From the NCBI GenBank assembly GCA_013141065.1, contig JABFRR010000004.1, positions 1 to 59,588 of the forward strand: a DNA stretch of 59,588 bases. Reading direction: 5' to 3'. The notes under the pieces were generated by a model that saw only the letters and a program-made list of their open reading frames with translations, had not been told where the DNA came from and made no database searches. This DNA comes from Bacteriovoracaceae bacterium. GTDB lineage: Bacteria; Bdellovibrionota; Bacteriovoracia; Bacteriovoracales; Bacteriovoracaceae. This document shows, in pieces, positions 16,158 to 25,099 of the stretch; the stretch's first letter is position 1, and every line of letters begins with the position of its first letter. The position numbers and the translations under genes are program-made.

Positions 16158-18362
16158 TTAATATCGTTCTTTAATAAGAAACTTCACCAAAGACATTGCA
16201 GCCCCTTCAGTATAACCAAAGCGTGATTCTAGATTTTTTAAAACAGATTTAATTTCTTTTCTGTTTTCATCTGAAAGTGGTGAGCTTTGATTTGGTTCTA
16301 AAGTTTGAGCGTATTCTGCTTCAAAGAAAACCATGTTACGAGAGATATTTTCAATTACTTTCTTTTGCTCACCTCTATAAGATTCTTGCAGTCTATCAAC
16401 TAAATCTGGAAATACGTCAGTATAGATTAGTGTTTTTCCACGATTGTCTAAGGAGTATGCTCCTAATTTGGAGAGTAAATGAGAGCGAAACGTTTTAGAA
16501 TCTTCTTTAAGACCAATTGCAGCTTCAAATTCTTTGATAAAAAAATCATCTGGGTCCACAAATTTTCCAAGCGCAGTATTTCTGATTTTTTCACCCTTAT
16601 TTAGCGCATTAATATTTTCGACATATCTTTTGATATAATCTTCATATGACCTGTCATCGACGAGCCCGAGTGAGCTTCTGAGTTCTTTATCAAAATGATT
16701 GAGGTTATAGTCTTTTATGAGATCAACAAAACGAGCAGGATTATGATAGTCAGCTTGAGGGGCCATATTGAGAAAGTCATATTCGCCTTTTTTATGAATC
16801 AGCTCAATAAGATATTCTAGCACTTCAACAAAAGTCACATTTTTATGAAGAGAAGAAAGTCTGAATATAATATGTTTTACATCTCTAGGTGAAAGACCAA
16901 ATTTCCCTTCGTAAAGCCCATCATTTAAATATTCACTGGATATGTCTTCGAAGCCTTGTTTTAAAATTTGCTTTGACTCAATATCGAGTCTTTCTGGCAT
17001 TTCAATATTAGCTAAATATAAAGTTTTTTCTAATGGATTTAAATTGGTCGCAATGTTGGCCAATTTTTTATCATTATAATTTTTAGTCTGACAAACACGA
17101 AGCCGAGACATTACTGCAAAAAAACATAATGCTCCCAGCGCATGTGGTGAAAATTGTGAGCGGTCTTTAATGCCTTCAACTTGGTCGTTGTAAATTTTTT
17201 CTTCAAATTTAACATCGAGAAGATAGGGAACGGTAATGAAGTTAAAACGTCCTTTGAATGAATTAAAATCTGGATGTTGCTTGAATGCGGCTAGGTGAAT
17301 CTCATTAGACGTCCCAATAAAGAAAATATCTAATTCAGTTAAAATACCTTGCAAGTTAATCGATCCTGTCTCCATTGTCATAAGGAGGTATTTATAGGCA
17401 TCTAGAGGACGTTTCAGTAAATCTGAATATTCTAGAACACCACGATTAGCGAGAACAGCTTCTCCTTGAAGAGAAAATAAATTTAGTGATTGCAAGCTAG
17501 GTGGTAAACTTTGAAGCCTTTTGTCCATGGTGATTTGTTGCATCCTTGCATCAACATGTATTTGTGGTTCAATCGTCACGGCGGCGGTTGAATATCTTTT
17601 TGAAATTGAAAATCTCTCAACCCGGATATGTTTTAAAACGTCTTGATGTTTACCTTTGTAGTTTTTTAAAAGTGCATCGTATATCATACGATTTCTTTTA
17701 GAAAGATCACCTCGGTAAAGGTAAGATTTTCTAATTGAAGCTAATAGCCTTTCATCTTTTTGCAGGGCCTCTTCAATAAGCTTTTGACGATACTCTTTTG
17801 GTATTAAAAGCAGAGGATGATCCTTGAGTTCTGAAGGCATGATTGCTGAAATTTCTTTATCTTCTAAATAAGCATAAGTACCCTGACTAGTTTCTCTCAC
17901 GCTGCTTGTTAGTCCCAATGTACCTTTAACATAATTGTCTAATGGGAAAATCCAGCTAAATGAAAAAAGCTTCCCGCTTTCTGTTTCGGAATATTCCTCG
18001 AGGCCTTTGATAACTTTACTAACAATTGAAGACTTTGATGAACCGTTAGGGCCAATGAGTAAAATAAATTTATTATTAAAACCTTCTTCACTAAAATTTA
18101 CTAAATTTTGAAAGAGTGCTTGCTGAACTTTAATCTGGCCATAGACTGCTGGAGAATCTGGATGTTTCGTTTGAAAAAGTTTAAATGAACCGTCACTATT
18201 TACTCCGAAGTGATTAAGCATATCTCGAATATACTCATATGTTGGACGGCATTCGAGTTTGGCGTTTTTTTCAAAAATATCCATATAGTCACTGTATGAA
18301 AGTGTTTCTAAACTTGCATCAGGCTGCTCAGAGGCTTGATTAATCCAGTTTTGGTAGCTCAT
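16158..18362 (-). CDS. prkA: PrkA-type serine protein kinase (AAA-like)
   Basis: The 734-residue protein has Walker A GPNGSSKSS at residues 104-112 in the AAA-like PrkA domain (YGQIKVQQALFQNLVN, SKSSIVSKVIKGLEEYSE) and the family blocks GVLEYSDLLKRPLDAYKYLL and IFFIGTSNEIHL. A PrkA C-terminal region follows. It is slightly longer than the 630-690 residues of most homologues. PrkA acts in stress and sporulation signalling and has been proposed as an AAA protease-kinase. It heads the leftward run, divergent from 18410 across only 47 bases. Confidence 0.85.
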   Translation of the reverse strand: MSYQNWINQASEQPDASLETLSYSDYMDIFEKNAKLECRPTYEYIRDMLNHFGVNSDGSFKLFQTKHPDSPAVYGQIKVQQALFQNLVNFSEEGFNNKFILLIGPNGSSKSSIVSKVIKGLEEYSETESGKLFSFSWIFPLDNYVKGTLGLTSSVRETSQGTYAYLEDKEISAIMPSELKDHPLLLIPKEYRQKLIEEALQKDERLLASIRKSYLYRGDLSKRNRMIYDALLKNYKGKHQDVLKHIRVERFSISKRYSTAAVTIEPQIHVDARMQQITMDKRLQSLPPSLQSLNLFSLQGEAVLANRGVLEYSDLLKRPLDAYKYLLMTMETGSINLQGILTELDIFFIGTSNEIHLAAFKQHPDFNSFKGRFNFITVPYLLDVKFEEKIYNDQVEGIKDRSQFSPHALGALCFFAVMSRLRVCQTKNYNDKKLANIATNLNPLEKTLYLANIEMPERLDIESKQILKQGFEDISSEYLNDGLYEGKFGLSPRDVKHIIFRLSSLHKNVTFVEVLEYLIELIHKKGEYDFLNMAPQADYHNPARFVDLIKDYNLNHFDKELRSSLGLVDDRSYEDYIKRYVENINALNKGEKIRNTALGKFVDPDDFFIKEFEAAIGLKEDSKTFRSHLLSKLGAYSLDNRGKTLIYTDVFPDLVDRLQESYRGEQKKVIENISRNMVFFEAEYAQTLEPNQSSPLSDENRKEIKSVLKNLESRFGYTEGAAMSLVKFLIKERY

Positions 18363-18409
18363 AAGTGTATTTCCTTTAAAGATATTGTTAGTTACTATTG
18401 TAATCTCTT

Positions 18410-19609
18410 ATGAAAAATTACAAAAGATTCATTCTCATTATGTTATTTTGTGCCGTCGCTTTTGTGATTTCTTTTAGCTTTTTCATGGATTTTTCGCCAA
18501 TCTCTGGAAAGTCTGATCAATTTGTTCAAGATAAACAGGCTTTAAAACGCCTCTTGCATAACTCTTCTGAGATTCACAGGATTTGGAAAGCTGGAGAAGA
18601 ATCTAGAGAATGGAGTCTCATAAGTGAAGAGTGTAAAAAGGAATTGAGAATCACTAAAAATTTTGATGAATCCCTTTTAAGATGCAGCCCACTCTTACTC
18701 CAATGCCACAGTCTTTTTAGTAAAAATCTTGATTACTCTTTAGTCACATTTGAAGAATCTGGTAATTTGCCATTTAGGTATTTAACAAAATCTAATAGTT
18801 CTTATCAAGGGCTGCGAGAAGTTGGGATAGCTGTAACTTTAGTTGATAAAAAATCTCTCAAAAAGCTAGATATTTTTTTAGAGGATAATTGTCATGAAGT
18901 TTACCTAGAGCAAAGGGCCTATGCTTATGGAGAACAAATTGAAATAAAAGACGGAGAAGATTATCGTTTTGATAATTTTGATCGACATATTTATTTGGAT
19001 ACACATCTCGTGACAAATTTTGACATCAACATGTGGCTCAAGTTTGGTAATCCTGATTTTACCAAGGGTATTTCGGAAAAAAAGGAAGATGAGCTTTTTT
19101 TACCGGCCGTATTTTTAACTTATACGCAGATGGAAAGTTATTGTTCATATAAAGGCCGACAAGTTTTGCAGGCACATTTTTTAGATGCAGCTTCTTTTTT
19201 ACCAATGGACTTAAATGAAAAAATTCCCAAGCGTAATTTAAGATCTCCTTATTATTGGACAAAAAAAGCAAGTGAATATAAATCAGATTGTAAACTTCTC
19301 TACTCGAAAGATTGTCTTGGAAAAAGAGAATATCAAACGAATTCCAGCCAGCCAAGTTGGGCCGGACTTTTTGATACGATGGGTGGCGTCTTTGAAGCAG
19401 TCCGAAATCCAATTGATGGAGAGAGTAATTTAAAGGCATCATCTTATTATTTTGATTCTAAGTCTTCTTGGCACAAGATAGGCTTTAGGGCCGGATGGAA
19501 TGGAGAAGGATTTGGATTGCGTGATTTTGATTTTAGAGGACTTAATCCCTACGTTAATATTGATAAATTTAAAGTAGGCTTTCGATGTATGAGAGAAATC
19601 CTCCAATGA
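18410..19609 (+). CDS. Formylglycine-generating-enzyme-like (SUMF1) domain protein
   Basis: The 399-residue protein has an N-terminal membrane anchor (residues 5-27, RFILIMLFCAVAFVISFSFF) and an extracytoplasmic part ending in a SUMF1/FGE-type fold: FLTYTQMESYCSYKGRQV, YYWTKKA, WAGLFDTMGGVFEAVRNP, KIGFRAGWNGEGFG and terminal VGFRCMRE. The usual active-site Cys pair is not evident, so it may be a binding or structural FGE-like protein rather than a sulfatase activator. Its last bases overlap the next gene's start (ATGA), showing coupling to the Cys-rich lipoprotein. Confidence 0.7.
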   Translation: MKNYKRFILIMLFCAVAFVISFSFFMDFSPISGKSDQFVQDKQALKRLLHNSSEIHRIWKAGEESREWSLISEECKKELRITKNFDESLLRCSPLLLQCHSLFSKNLDYSLVTFEESGNLPFRYLTKSNSSYQGLREVGIAVTLVDKKSLKKLDIFLEDNCHEVYLEQRAYAYGEQIEIKDGEDYRFDNFDRHIYLDTHLVTNFDINMWLKFGNPDFTKGISEKKEDELFLPAVFLTYTQMESYCSYKGRQVLQAHFLDAASFLPMDLNEKIPKRNLRSPYYWTKKASEYKSDCKLLYSKDCLGKREYQTNSSQPSWAGLFDTMGGVFEAVRNPIDGESNLKASSYYFDSKSSWHKIGFRAGWNGEGFGLRDFDFRGLNPYVNIDKFKVGFRCMREILQ

Positions 19610-20478
19610 AAAATATTTTAATCCTCACCATTATATTTTTATTTTCATGTTCAGAAATTAATTCAAAAAGCCAATCACTTGCTGAGGTTGATTGGCTTTT
19701 AAGTTCTGAGTGGATTTATGCTACGAAAATTGTAGGGCCTCAATATAATAATGAGGAAATAACCAGACCTCCTGGTGTAGAGCAATTAGTGATGTCAATT
19801 GTTTTGCCAGATCTTGGAGGGCTAAATAGTAAACACCAATGCTTATATTACACAGTGAAGTTTAAAGAAAAAAAATCTTCTTTTCGAATTCAAGAATTTA
19901 AAAATGTGGATAAATGTCCTGAAATTTCAGATAACGAAAGAGAAAACTTTGTTTATATTGAAGGTATCGATAATTTAAAACTGGCTTTTAAATCTTATCA
20001 AATCATAATGAATTTTAAGCACAATAAAAAAGAATCAGTTATTGAAATCATGTTACCTAATATTGAAGAAGGTCTTATTCACAATAAGTATGAGGCGATC
20101 ACTACTAAGAGCCTTAGACCAGGGTTAAAACTTTTACGTTTAACTGAAGAGAGTTTTGACTTTGCAAGTAATAAAAATCTTGGGAAGCTCTCTGATCGCT
20201 TCAGCCTTGGTACGGCCATCAGGTGTCAACAGGTTAATAAGAACTGTGAAAGTGTCGGTGAAAATCGGTGTGAAATGTGTCGCTATGGCTGGTATGAAGT
20301 CGTTGATTTTCAATGCCCCAACGGAGGCTCGAAGTTTTGTGGACAAAATCATTGTGGAGAAAAAAATGAACCAGCTTGTCCAAGAGGCACTAGGGTCGTT
20401 CCCATTGAAGAAGCAGGACTCTGTCAAAGTGACCTAGGGCCAGTAGCAAATTTTGAAAAAATATTAGTCTGTCAGTGA
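19606..20478 (+). CDS. Cys-rich lipoprotein, coupled to the SUMF1-like gene
   Basis: The start ATG 19606 overlaps the upstream stop. The 290-residue protein has a lipoprotein signal (MKNILILTIIFLFSC, lipobox LFSC). The mid-region has no recognised domain. The C-terminal 75 residues are Cys-rich (CQQVNKNCESVGENRCEMC, FQCPNGG, FCGQNHCGEK, PACPRG), indicating several disulfides. It probably sits at a membrane face and works with the SUMF1-like partner. It converges with and overlaps by 15 bases the lipoprotein at 20464. Confidence 0.6.
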   Translation: MKNILILTIIFLFSCSEINSKSQSLAEVDWLLSSEWIYATKIVGPQYNNEEITRPPGVEQLVMSIVLPDLGGLNSKHQCLYYTVKFKEKKSSFRIQEFKNVDKCPEISDNERENFVYIEGIDNLKLAFKSYQIIMNFKHNKKESVIEIMLPNIEEGLIHNKYEAITTKSLRPGLKLLRLTEESFDFASNKNLGKLSDRFSLGTAIRCQQVNKNCESVGENRCEMCRYGWYEVVDFQCPNGGSKFCGQNHCGEKNEPACPRGTRVVPIEEAGLCQSDLGPVANFEKILVCQ

Positions 20479-21195
20479 ATTTAAAAAATTGGGCGGGAGA
20501 CGTTCAATGATTTCATTAATTTCAGATCCTTCATTGTGAACGATAACAAAAGATTGGATCTTCGGTTGAGAGACTTTTTTTAAGGAATTATTTGTAAGAG
20601 CAGTTTTTTTTGCCCGCAAAATTGCCAATACATAATCACTTATTAAAAATTTCTCAGTGACTAAATTCTTATCTACGACTTGATCAGATAAACCAATAAA
20701 AGCCACACCTTCATAAATAACGAATGAACTAATATTGGGTTTTGTCACAATATTATCTTCATTAAGATTTACGACTGAACTATTCAAAAAAAACTGAGAA
20801 TAATTTTCTAATGAAATTTGTTGTTGATCGGCGATGATAAAGTCCTCCATTGAAAGATTGACTGCATCGATTCCTTTTCCTTCTAATGACTTTAATACAG
20901 CTACATTTTCTTCTTTAGTGGCCGAAGCTTTGAGAAGATGCCCTCGATGAATGATGAAAACATTTGAACCATAATTTGCTTGAACTTGCTCTTTGGATTC
21001 GATCTTATCAGTTAAATAAAGCGGAAATTTTAACGAGTCATTTTTAAATAAGCCCGGATCAGATGCCGTAACAATTGAAAGAGTTGCTTTAGGTGTTTCC
21101 AAAATTTTTGAAACATTGGATGAACAAGAAATCAGAGTAAAAAATAAACCCAAATATATAACTGAGAATAGGTGATTAAGATTTTTAAAACTCAT
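20464..21195 (-). CDS. Lipoprotein, possibly 5'-nucleotidase/CapA-like
   Basis: The 243-residue protein has a signal and lipobox (LFFTLISCSS). The order of motifs (TASDPGLF, IHRGHLLKASATKEENVAVL, KGIDAVNLSMEDF, IISFVIYEGVAFIGLSD-like strands, FVIVHNEGSEINEIIERL) recalls metallophosphoesterase-type nucleotidases acting outside the cytoplasm. Expected His/Asp metal residues are not all visible, so this is tentative. It is last in the operon after the cysteine desulfurase (2-base gap). Confidence 0.45.
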   Translation of the reverse strand: MSFKNLNHLFSVIYLGLFFTLISCSSNVSKILETPKATLSIVTASDPGLFKNDSLKFPLYLTDKIESKEQVQANYGSNVFIIHRGHLLKASATKEENVAVLKSLEGKGIDAVNLSMEDFIIADQQQISLENYSQFFLNSSVVNLNEDNIVTKPNISSFVIYEGVAFIGLSDQVVDKNLVTEKFLISDYVLAILRAKKTALTNNSLKKVSQPKIQSFVIVHNEGSEINEIIERLPPNFLNSLTD

Positions 21196-21197
21196 TA

Positions 21198-22355
21198 TTA
21201 AAAGCTCTTAACTTTGGTTAGTTTAGAATATGCTTTAATAAGTGCGTCTGCTAGCTGATCGTAATATTCAAGGGGAGAGTTGAGGCAAAGACTAATTCTG
21301 ACTACACCACGCCCGACATCATCACTTACCCCCATGGCCTTCAGTACTTTTGAAGTAACTGGCATGTTATCTGAACATGCAGAAGAGGTTGTCACAAAAA
21401 TATCGACAGATTCAAGCTCTATTTGAACTGCCTGGCCATGAATACCGGGATAAGAAATATAAGTTGTGGTGGCAAGTCTTGGTGAATTTTCACCAATAAT
21501 GACCACTGCAGGAAATGCTTTTTTAACTTTTGCTTCAAATGCTAATCTTTTTTCTGAAAGTTTATTGATATTCTTAAAGACTTCATTGATAGAAGTGAGT
21601 GCAACTGCAAGTGTTTCATTACCAAGATAATTTTGAGTTCCACCGCGATGACCTTTTTCTTGTCCACCACCAATTATTAGTGGCTTTAGAGTCGTTGGAT
21701 CTTTAACTAATAAAATACCTGTTCCAGTCATTGCACCAAGCTTATGACCAGAGCAAACAGCAAAGTCTATATTTGATTCTTTGAAGTTAAAGGGTGTTTT
21801 ACCTATGTATTGAGTCGTATCACATAAAAATGGAATATCATTTTGCGTGCAAAGATCATTAATTTCTTTATAGGGTTGAATAACTCCGGTTTCGTTATTG
21901 GCGGCCATGACTGAAACGAGGGCTATGTTGCCTTGGTTTTCTTTAATCCATTTTTGTAATGAATCTACATTTACGATTCCATCGTGATTAACTGGAAGCG
22001 ATTTTACAATGTAGCCTTTTTCTTCAGCATAAAAATTAGCAGTATTGATAATGGCGGAGTGTTCTATTCCAGAAGTAATGATAATTTTTTTAGTATTTTT
22101 ATCACAACCTAAAATACTGTGAAAGACAGTCGAGATTCCTTCAGTTGCACCAGAATTAAATATAACTTGATCGAAATCAGCTCCGAGGATTTTTGCACAA
22201 ACTGATCTTGCATTTTCCATTCCCATCATCGTTTTTACTCCGAGATAGTGGATGGCATTAGGGTTAGCAAAAGGACCTTTTTCTAATCTTTTAATTAGAT
22301 AGTCTTTTACTGAATTGCATAGTGGGGCACTGCCATTGTAATCTGCATAAATCAT
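21198..22355 (-). CDS. Cysteine desulfurase, NifS/IscS family
   Basis: The 385-residue class V aminotransferase-fold PLP enzyme shows SGIEHSAI, the PLP lysine in CSGHKLGAMTGTG, GGGQEKGHRGGTQN and the catalytic Cys loop SSACSDNMPVTSKVL. It takes sulfur from cysteine for Fe-S clusters. Directly upstream (14 bases) is quinolinate synthase, an Fe-S enzyme that needs such sulfur, which supports a NadA-dedicated role. Rhodanese sits upstream in the same operon. Confidence 0.85.
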   Translation of the reverse strand: MIYADYNGSAPLCNSVKDYLIKRLEKGPFANPNAIHYLGVKTMMGMENARSVCAKILGADFDQVIFNSGATEGISTVFHSILGCDKNTKKIIITSGIEHSAIINTANFYAEEKGYIVKSLPVNHDGIVNVDSLQKWIKENQGNIALVSVMAANNETGVIQPYKEINDLCTQNDIPFLCDTTQYIGKTPFNFKESNIDFAVCSGHKLGAMTGTGILLVKDPTTLKPLIIGGGQEKGHRGGTQNYLGNETLAVALTSINEVFKNINKLSEKRLAFEAKVKKAFPAVVIIGENSPRLATTTYISYPGIHGQAVQIELESVDIFVTTSSACSDNMPVTSKVLKAMGVSDDVGRGVVRISLCLNSPLEYYDQLADALIKAYSKLTKVKSF

Positions 22356-22369
22356 AATTCTTAGCCTTC

Positions 22370-23479
22370 TTACTTAATTGCAAGCATTCTATCGAGCGCT
22401 TTAAGCGATGAGCGAGCGATATCTTCTGGAACACTAATAATATTTATGGGCTTATTGTCTTTGATCGCACGGAAACTGGCAAGTAACCATCTCGGTCTTA
22501 CGCGGTACATAGTGGTGCAAAGGCATTGATAAGGTGAAAGTGAGACAATCTTTTTATCTGGGTACGAGGCAGCAAGGCGATTGACTAGATTGATTTCAGT
22601 TCCAATCGCAAATTCGCTTCCACTAGGAGCTTTGTCCACTTTATCGATTATATAGGAAGTCGAGCCATTGTCATCGGAAGCCTGCACGACTTCAAAAGGA
22701 CATTCTGGGTGGACGATTACATTCATTTGAGGATTATTAGCTTTTATCGTTTTGACTTGTTCTTTAGTAAAACCTTGATGAACAGAACAAAACCCATACC
22801 AAAGAATGACTCTCGCCTTTTCGACTTGTTCGCTTGTTAGTCCACCATTTTGCATATTGGGATTATAAACGACCATGTCTTCAAGGGGGATTCCCATTTT
22901 AAAACAGGTGTTACGGCCAAGGTGTTGATCAGGAAAAAAAAGTAATTTTTCACCTTGGGAAAGCGCCCAACTAATAACTTTTTCGGCGTTAGAAGAAGTG
23001 CAAATACTCCCTCCGTTTTCACCAACAAAAGCCTTAAGTGTAGCGGCACAGTTGATATAGGTAACAGGAATAACTTTTTTTTGTGTCGACTTCAAAATAA
23101 AAGACCATGCTCGGTCGATCTCACTTTTACGGGCCATATCGGCCATGGAGCATCCTGCTTTTAGGTCTGGTAAAATAACTTTTTGGTTTGAAGAAGTGAG
23201 CATGTCAGCAGTTTCCGCCATAAAATGCACGCCACAAAATATTATATACTCTTTTGAAAGTTTTGCTGCTTCACGGGCCAATTGGAGTGAGTCCCCTGTG
23301 ATGTCAGCAAAAGCAATAACATCATCTTGTTGATAATGATGACCTAAAACGACAACACGGTCTTTGAGTTCTTCTTTTATTTGAGCGAGCTCAATTAAGA
23401 CTTCAGCATCAGAGAGTTCTTCCTCTGAAATGGTGGGTTTATAAACATCATCTTGTGAGTCAGAAAATAAATCGAGCAT
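22370..23479 (-). CDS. nadA: Quinolinate synthase
   Basis: The 369-residue protein contains LGHHYQQDDVIAFADITGDS, the NadA signature, and three Cys ligands for its [4Fe-4S] cluster: YINCAA, VHPECPFEV and the CLCTTMYR region. It condenses iminoaspartate with dihydroxyacetone phosphate to quinolinate in NAD biosynthesis. Length is usual. It lies between rhodanese and cysteine desulfurase genes in one leftward operon (gaps of 10 and 14 bases). Confidence 0.93.
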   Translation of the reverse strand: MLDLFSDSQDDVYKPTISEEELSDAEVLIELAQIKEELKDRVVVLGHHYQQDDVIAFADITGDSLQLAREAAKLSKEYIIFCGVHFMAETADMLTSSNQKVILPDLKAGCSMADMARKSEIDRAWSFILKSTQKKVIPVTYINCAATLKAFVGENGGSICTSSNAEKVISWALSQGEKLLFFPDQHLGRNTCFKMGIPLEDMVVYNPNMQNGGLTSEQVEKARVILWYGFCSVHQGFTKEQVKTIKANNPQMNVIVHPECPFEVVQASDDNGSTSYIIDKVDKAPSGSEFAIGTEINLVNRLAASYPDKKIVSLSPYQCLCTTMYRVRPRWLLASFRAIKDNKPINIISVPEDIARSSLKALDRMLAIK

Positions 23480-23489
23480 TGTTAGCGTC

Positions 23490-23807
23490 CTATTCTACTG
23501 GGTATCCCGCTTCATTCCAAGCCAAGATTCCCCCTTCCACGTTGACGAGGTCACTGTATCCTTTAGAGAGTAAAAACATACAAGCGTTCATACTTCTTTT
23601 TCCACTTCTGCACTGAATGACTACTGGGATATTTTTGTTTGGTAACACCGCTTCGTATTTTACTTGAAGTTCAGATAAAGGAAGTAGTGTTGCGCCCTTA
23701 ATATGGGCTTCGTCCCATTCTTCTTGTTCGCGACAATCGACAAAATACATATTGTCTTTGTTATCTATTTTTGACTTTAGTTCTTGGACTGTAATTTCCT
23801 TAATCAT
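23490..23807 (-). CDS. Single-domain rhodanese-like sulfurtransferase
   Basis: The 105-residue protein starts IKEITVQELKSKIDNKDNM and has the rhodanese active loop VIQCRSGKRS, with the persulfide-forming Cys. It is cytoplasmic, with no signal. Sitting beside cysteine desulfurase and NadA it probably handles sulfur for that pathway. It is separated by 10 bases from nadA and 12 bases from the outer-membrane protein gene. Confidence 0.85.
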   Translation of the reverse strand: MIKEITVQELKSKIDNKDNMYFVDCREQEEWDEAHIKGATLLPLSELQVKYEAVLPNKNIPVVIQCRSGKRSMNACMFLLSKGYSDLVNVEGGILAWNEAGYPVE

Positions 23808-23819
23808 AAATTTTCCTAC

Positions 23820-24536
23820 TTAAAATTTTGCCACAAGTGCTGTTGTAAATAATCTATCTGTTTTTGTACTTGTTCCAGGTGCCGGAAGATTATCAAATCT
23901 TAACAGGTAAGCCGTTTTAATTGAGAAAGTGCTATTAAGTGCCGCTGAAACAGAAAGCTCAGTATTGAATTGGTAGTCTTTTGATTCCTTCAAGTTTGGT
24001 AAATACTCTGCAAAGTATTTAGCAGAAACATTGGCATTGAATTTTTTTTCGGCTTCAGTGAATGTGCGAATTGAATTTTGAAAAACGTGAGAACCATTGA
24101 TTCTTTTTTCATTAGTATAACGATAACCAAGTTCAGTGACCCATGTGTAAGTCTCTTCTTTATAGATAAAATACTTACCACCTAGGTCACTGCTATGGCG
24201 AAGGTCATAACCCGCAAATTTATCGTTTTCAAATCCCTGTGCCAGATAAAGAGAAAACCGCGAACTTAATTCTCTTTCAAGTCGAAGGCCGCCAAAAAGA
24301 TATCGAGCGCTTTCGACTCTGTTAGATTCAGCATTTAAGTATCGAGCATTGAACTTAGCAAGATATAAATCTATTTGAGCGGAGTTGGATTGTTTAGCGT
24401 TGATATTTTTTGAGTTGGTATTTCCTGAAGCAATAGCGATTCCCACTTCAGATTCATTAGTGAACTCAACTGCGTGTACATTTGAATGAGAAAAGACAGA
24501 TAGTGAAACAAGAAAAGTCAGGGCAATCAATTTCAT
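23820..24536 (-). CDS. DUF481-type outer-membrane protein
   Basis: The 238-residue protein has a Sec signal (MKLIALTFLVSLSVFSHSN) and a DUF481-like barrel pattern: ESEVGIAIASGNTNSKNINA, KFNARYLNAESN, ARYLFGGLRLERELS, YLAQGFEND and the closing TDRLFTTALVAKF. It ends in Phe, as outer-membrane proteins do. The gene heads the nadA operon with GAGG before the ATG, and is divergent from mscL. Confidence 0.75.
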   Translation of the reverse strand: MKLIALTFLVSLSVFSHSNVHAVEFTNESEVGIAIASGNTNSKNINAKQSNSAQIDLYLAKFNARYLNAESNRVESARYLFGGLRLERELSSRFSLYLAQGFENDKFAGYDLRHSSDLGGKYFIYKEETYTWVTELGYRYTNEKRINGSHVFQNSIRTFTEAEKKFNANVSAKYFAEYLPNLKESKDYQFNTELSVSAALNSTFSIKTAYLLRFDNLPAPGTSTKTDRLFTTALVAKF

Positions 24537-24679
24537 CTAAACCTCGCGTTAATTTACTGGACCAAACTATGGATCAACTAATCTCTCAACTCCCTGAAAA
24601 TGTCTAGGAGAATCAAGGCTTGCCGAAGGATAATCTTATATGTAAGCATTAGAAATCATTTCATTTTGGAGGTTTACCG

Positions 24680-25099
24680 GTGTTAAAAGAATTCAAAGAT
24701 TTTGCAGTTAAAGGTAACGTTGTCGATTTGGCCGTTGGGGTTATCATTGGTTCTTCTTTTGGAACGATAGTTAAGTCATTAGTTGACGACATTATTATGC
24801 CACCCATCGGAGCTGTTTTAGGAAATGTCGATTTTTCAAATCTTTTTATCGTCATTAAAGATGGGGCAAAAATACCGGCACCTTATTTGTCATTAGCTGA
24901 AGCCAATGCGGCCGGCGCGATACTTTTAAAATATGGATCTTTCATTAATACATTAGTGAGTTTTGTCATAGTTGCTTTTTCTGTATTTTTATTAATTCGC
25001 CAATTAAATAAACTTAAAAAAGCAGAGCCCGCAATAACTGCAGGCCCTACTGATGAAGTTAAACTTTTAAGTGAGATTCGCGATCTCTTAAAAAAATAA
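24680..25099 (+). CDS. mscL: Large-conductance mechanosensitive channel
   Basis: The 139-residue protein starts at GTG 24680 behind GGAGG. The family start [20 protein letters not shown] and pore helix with [16 protein letters not shown] are intact. A second helix ([21 protein letters not shown]) and a charged C-terminal bundle follow. It forms a homopentameric emergency valve against hypo-osmotic shock. Length is normal. Confidence 0.95.
   Translation: MLKEFKDFAVKGNVVDLAVGVIIGSSFGTIVKSLVDDIIMPPIGAVLGNVDFSNLFIVIKDGAKIPAPYLSLAEANAAGAILLKYGSFINTLVSFVIVAFSVFLLIRQLNKLKKAEPAITAGPTDEVKLLSEIRDLLKK

Noticed and set aside
19059..19442. 127-residue minus frame inside the SUMF1-like gene
   Set aside because: It is the complement of well-supported SUMF1-domain coding sequence and has no start signals.
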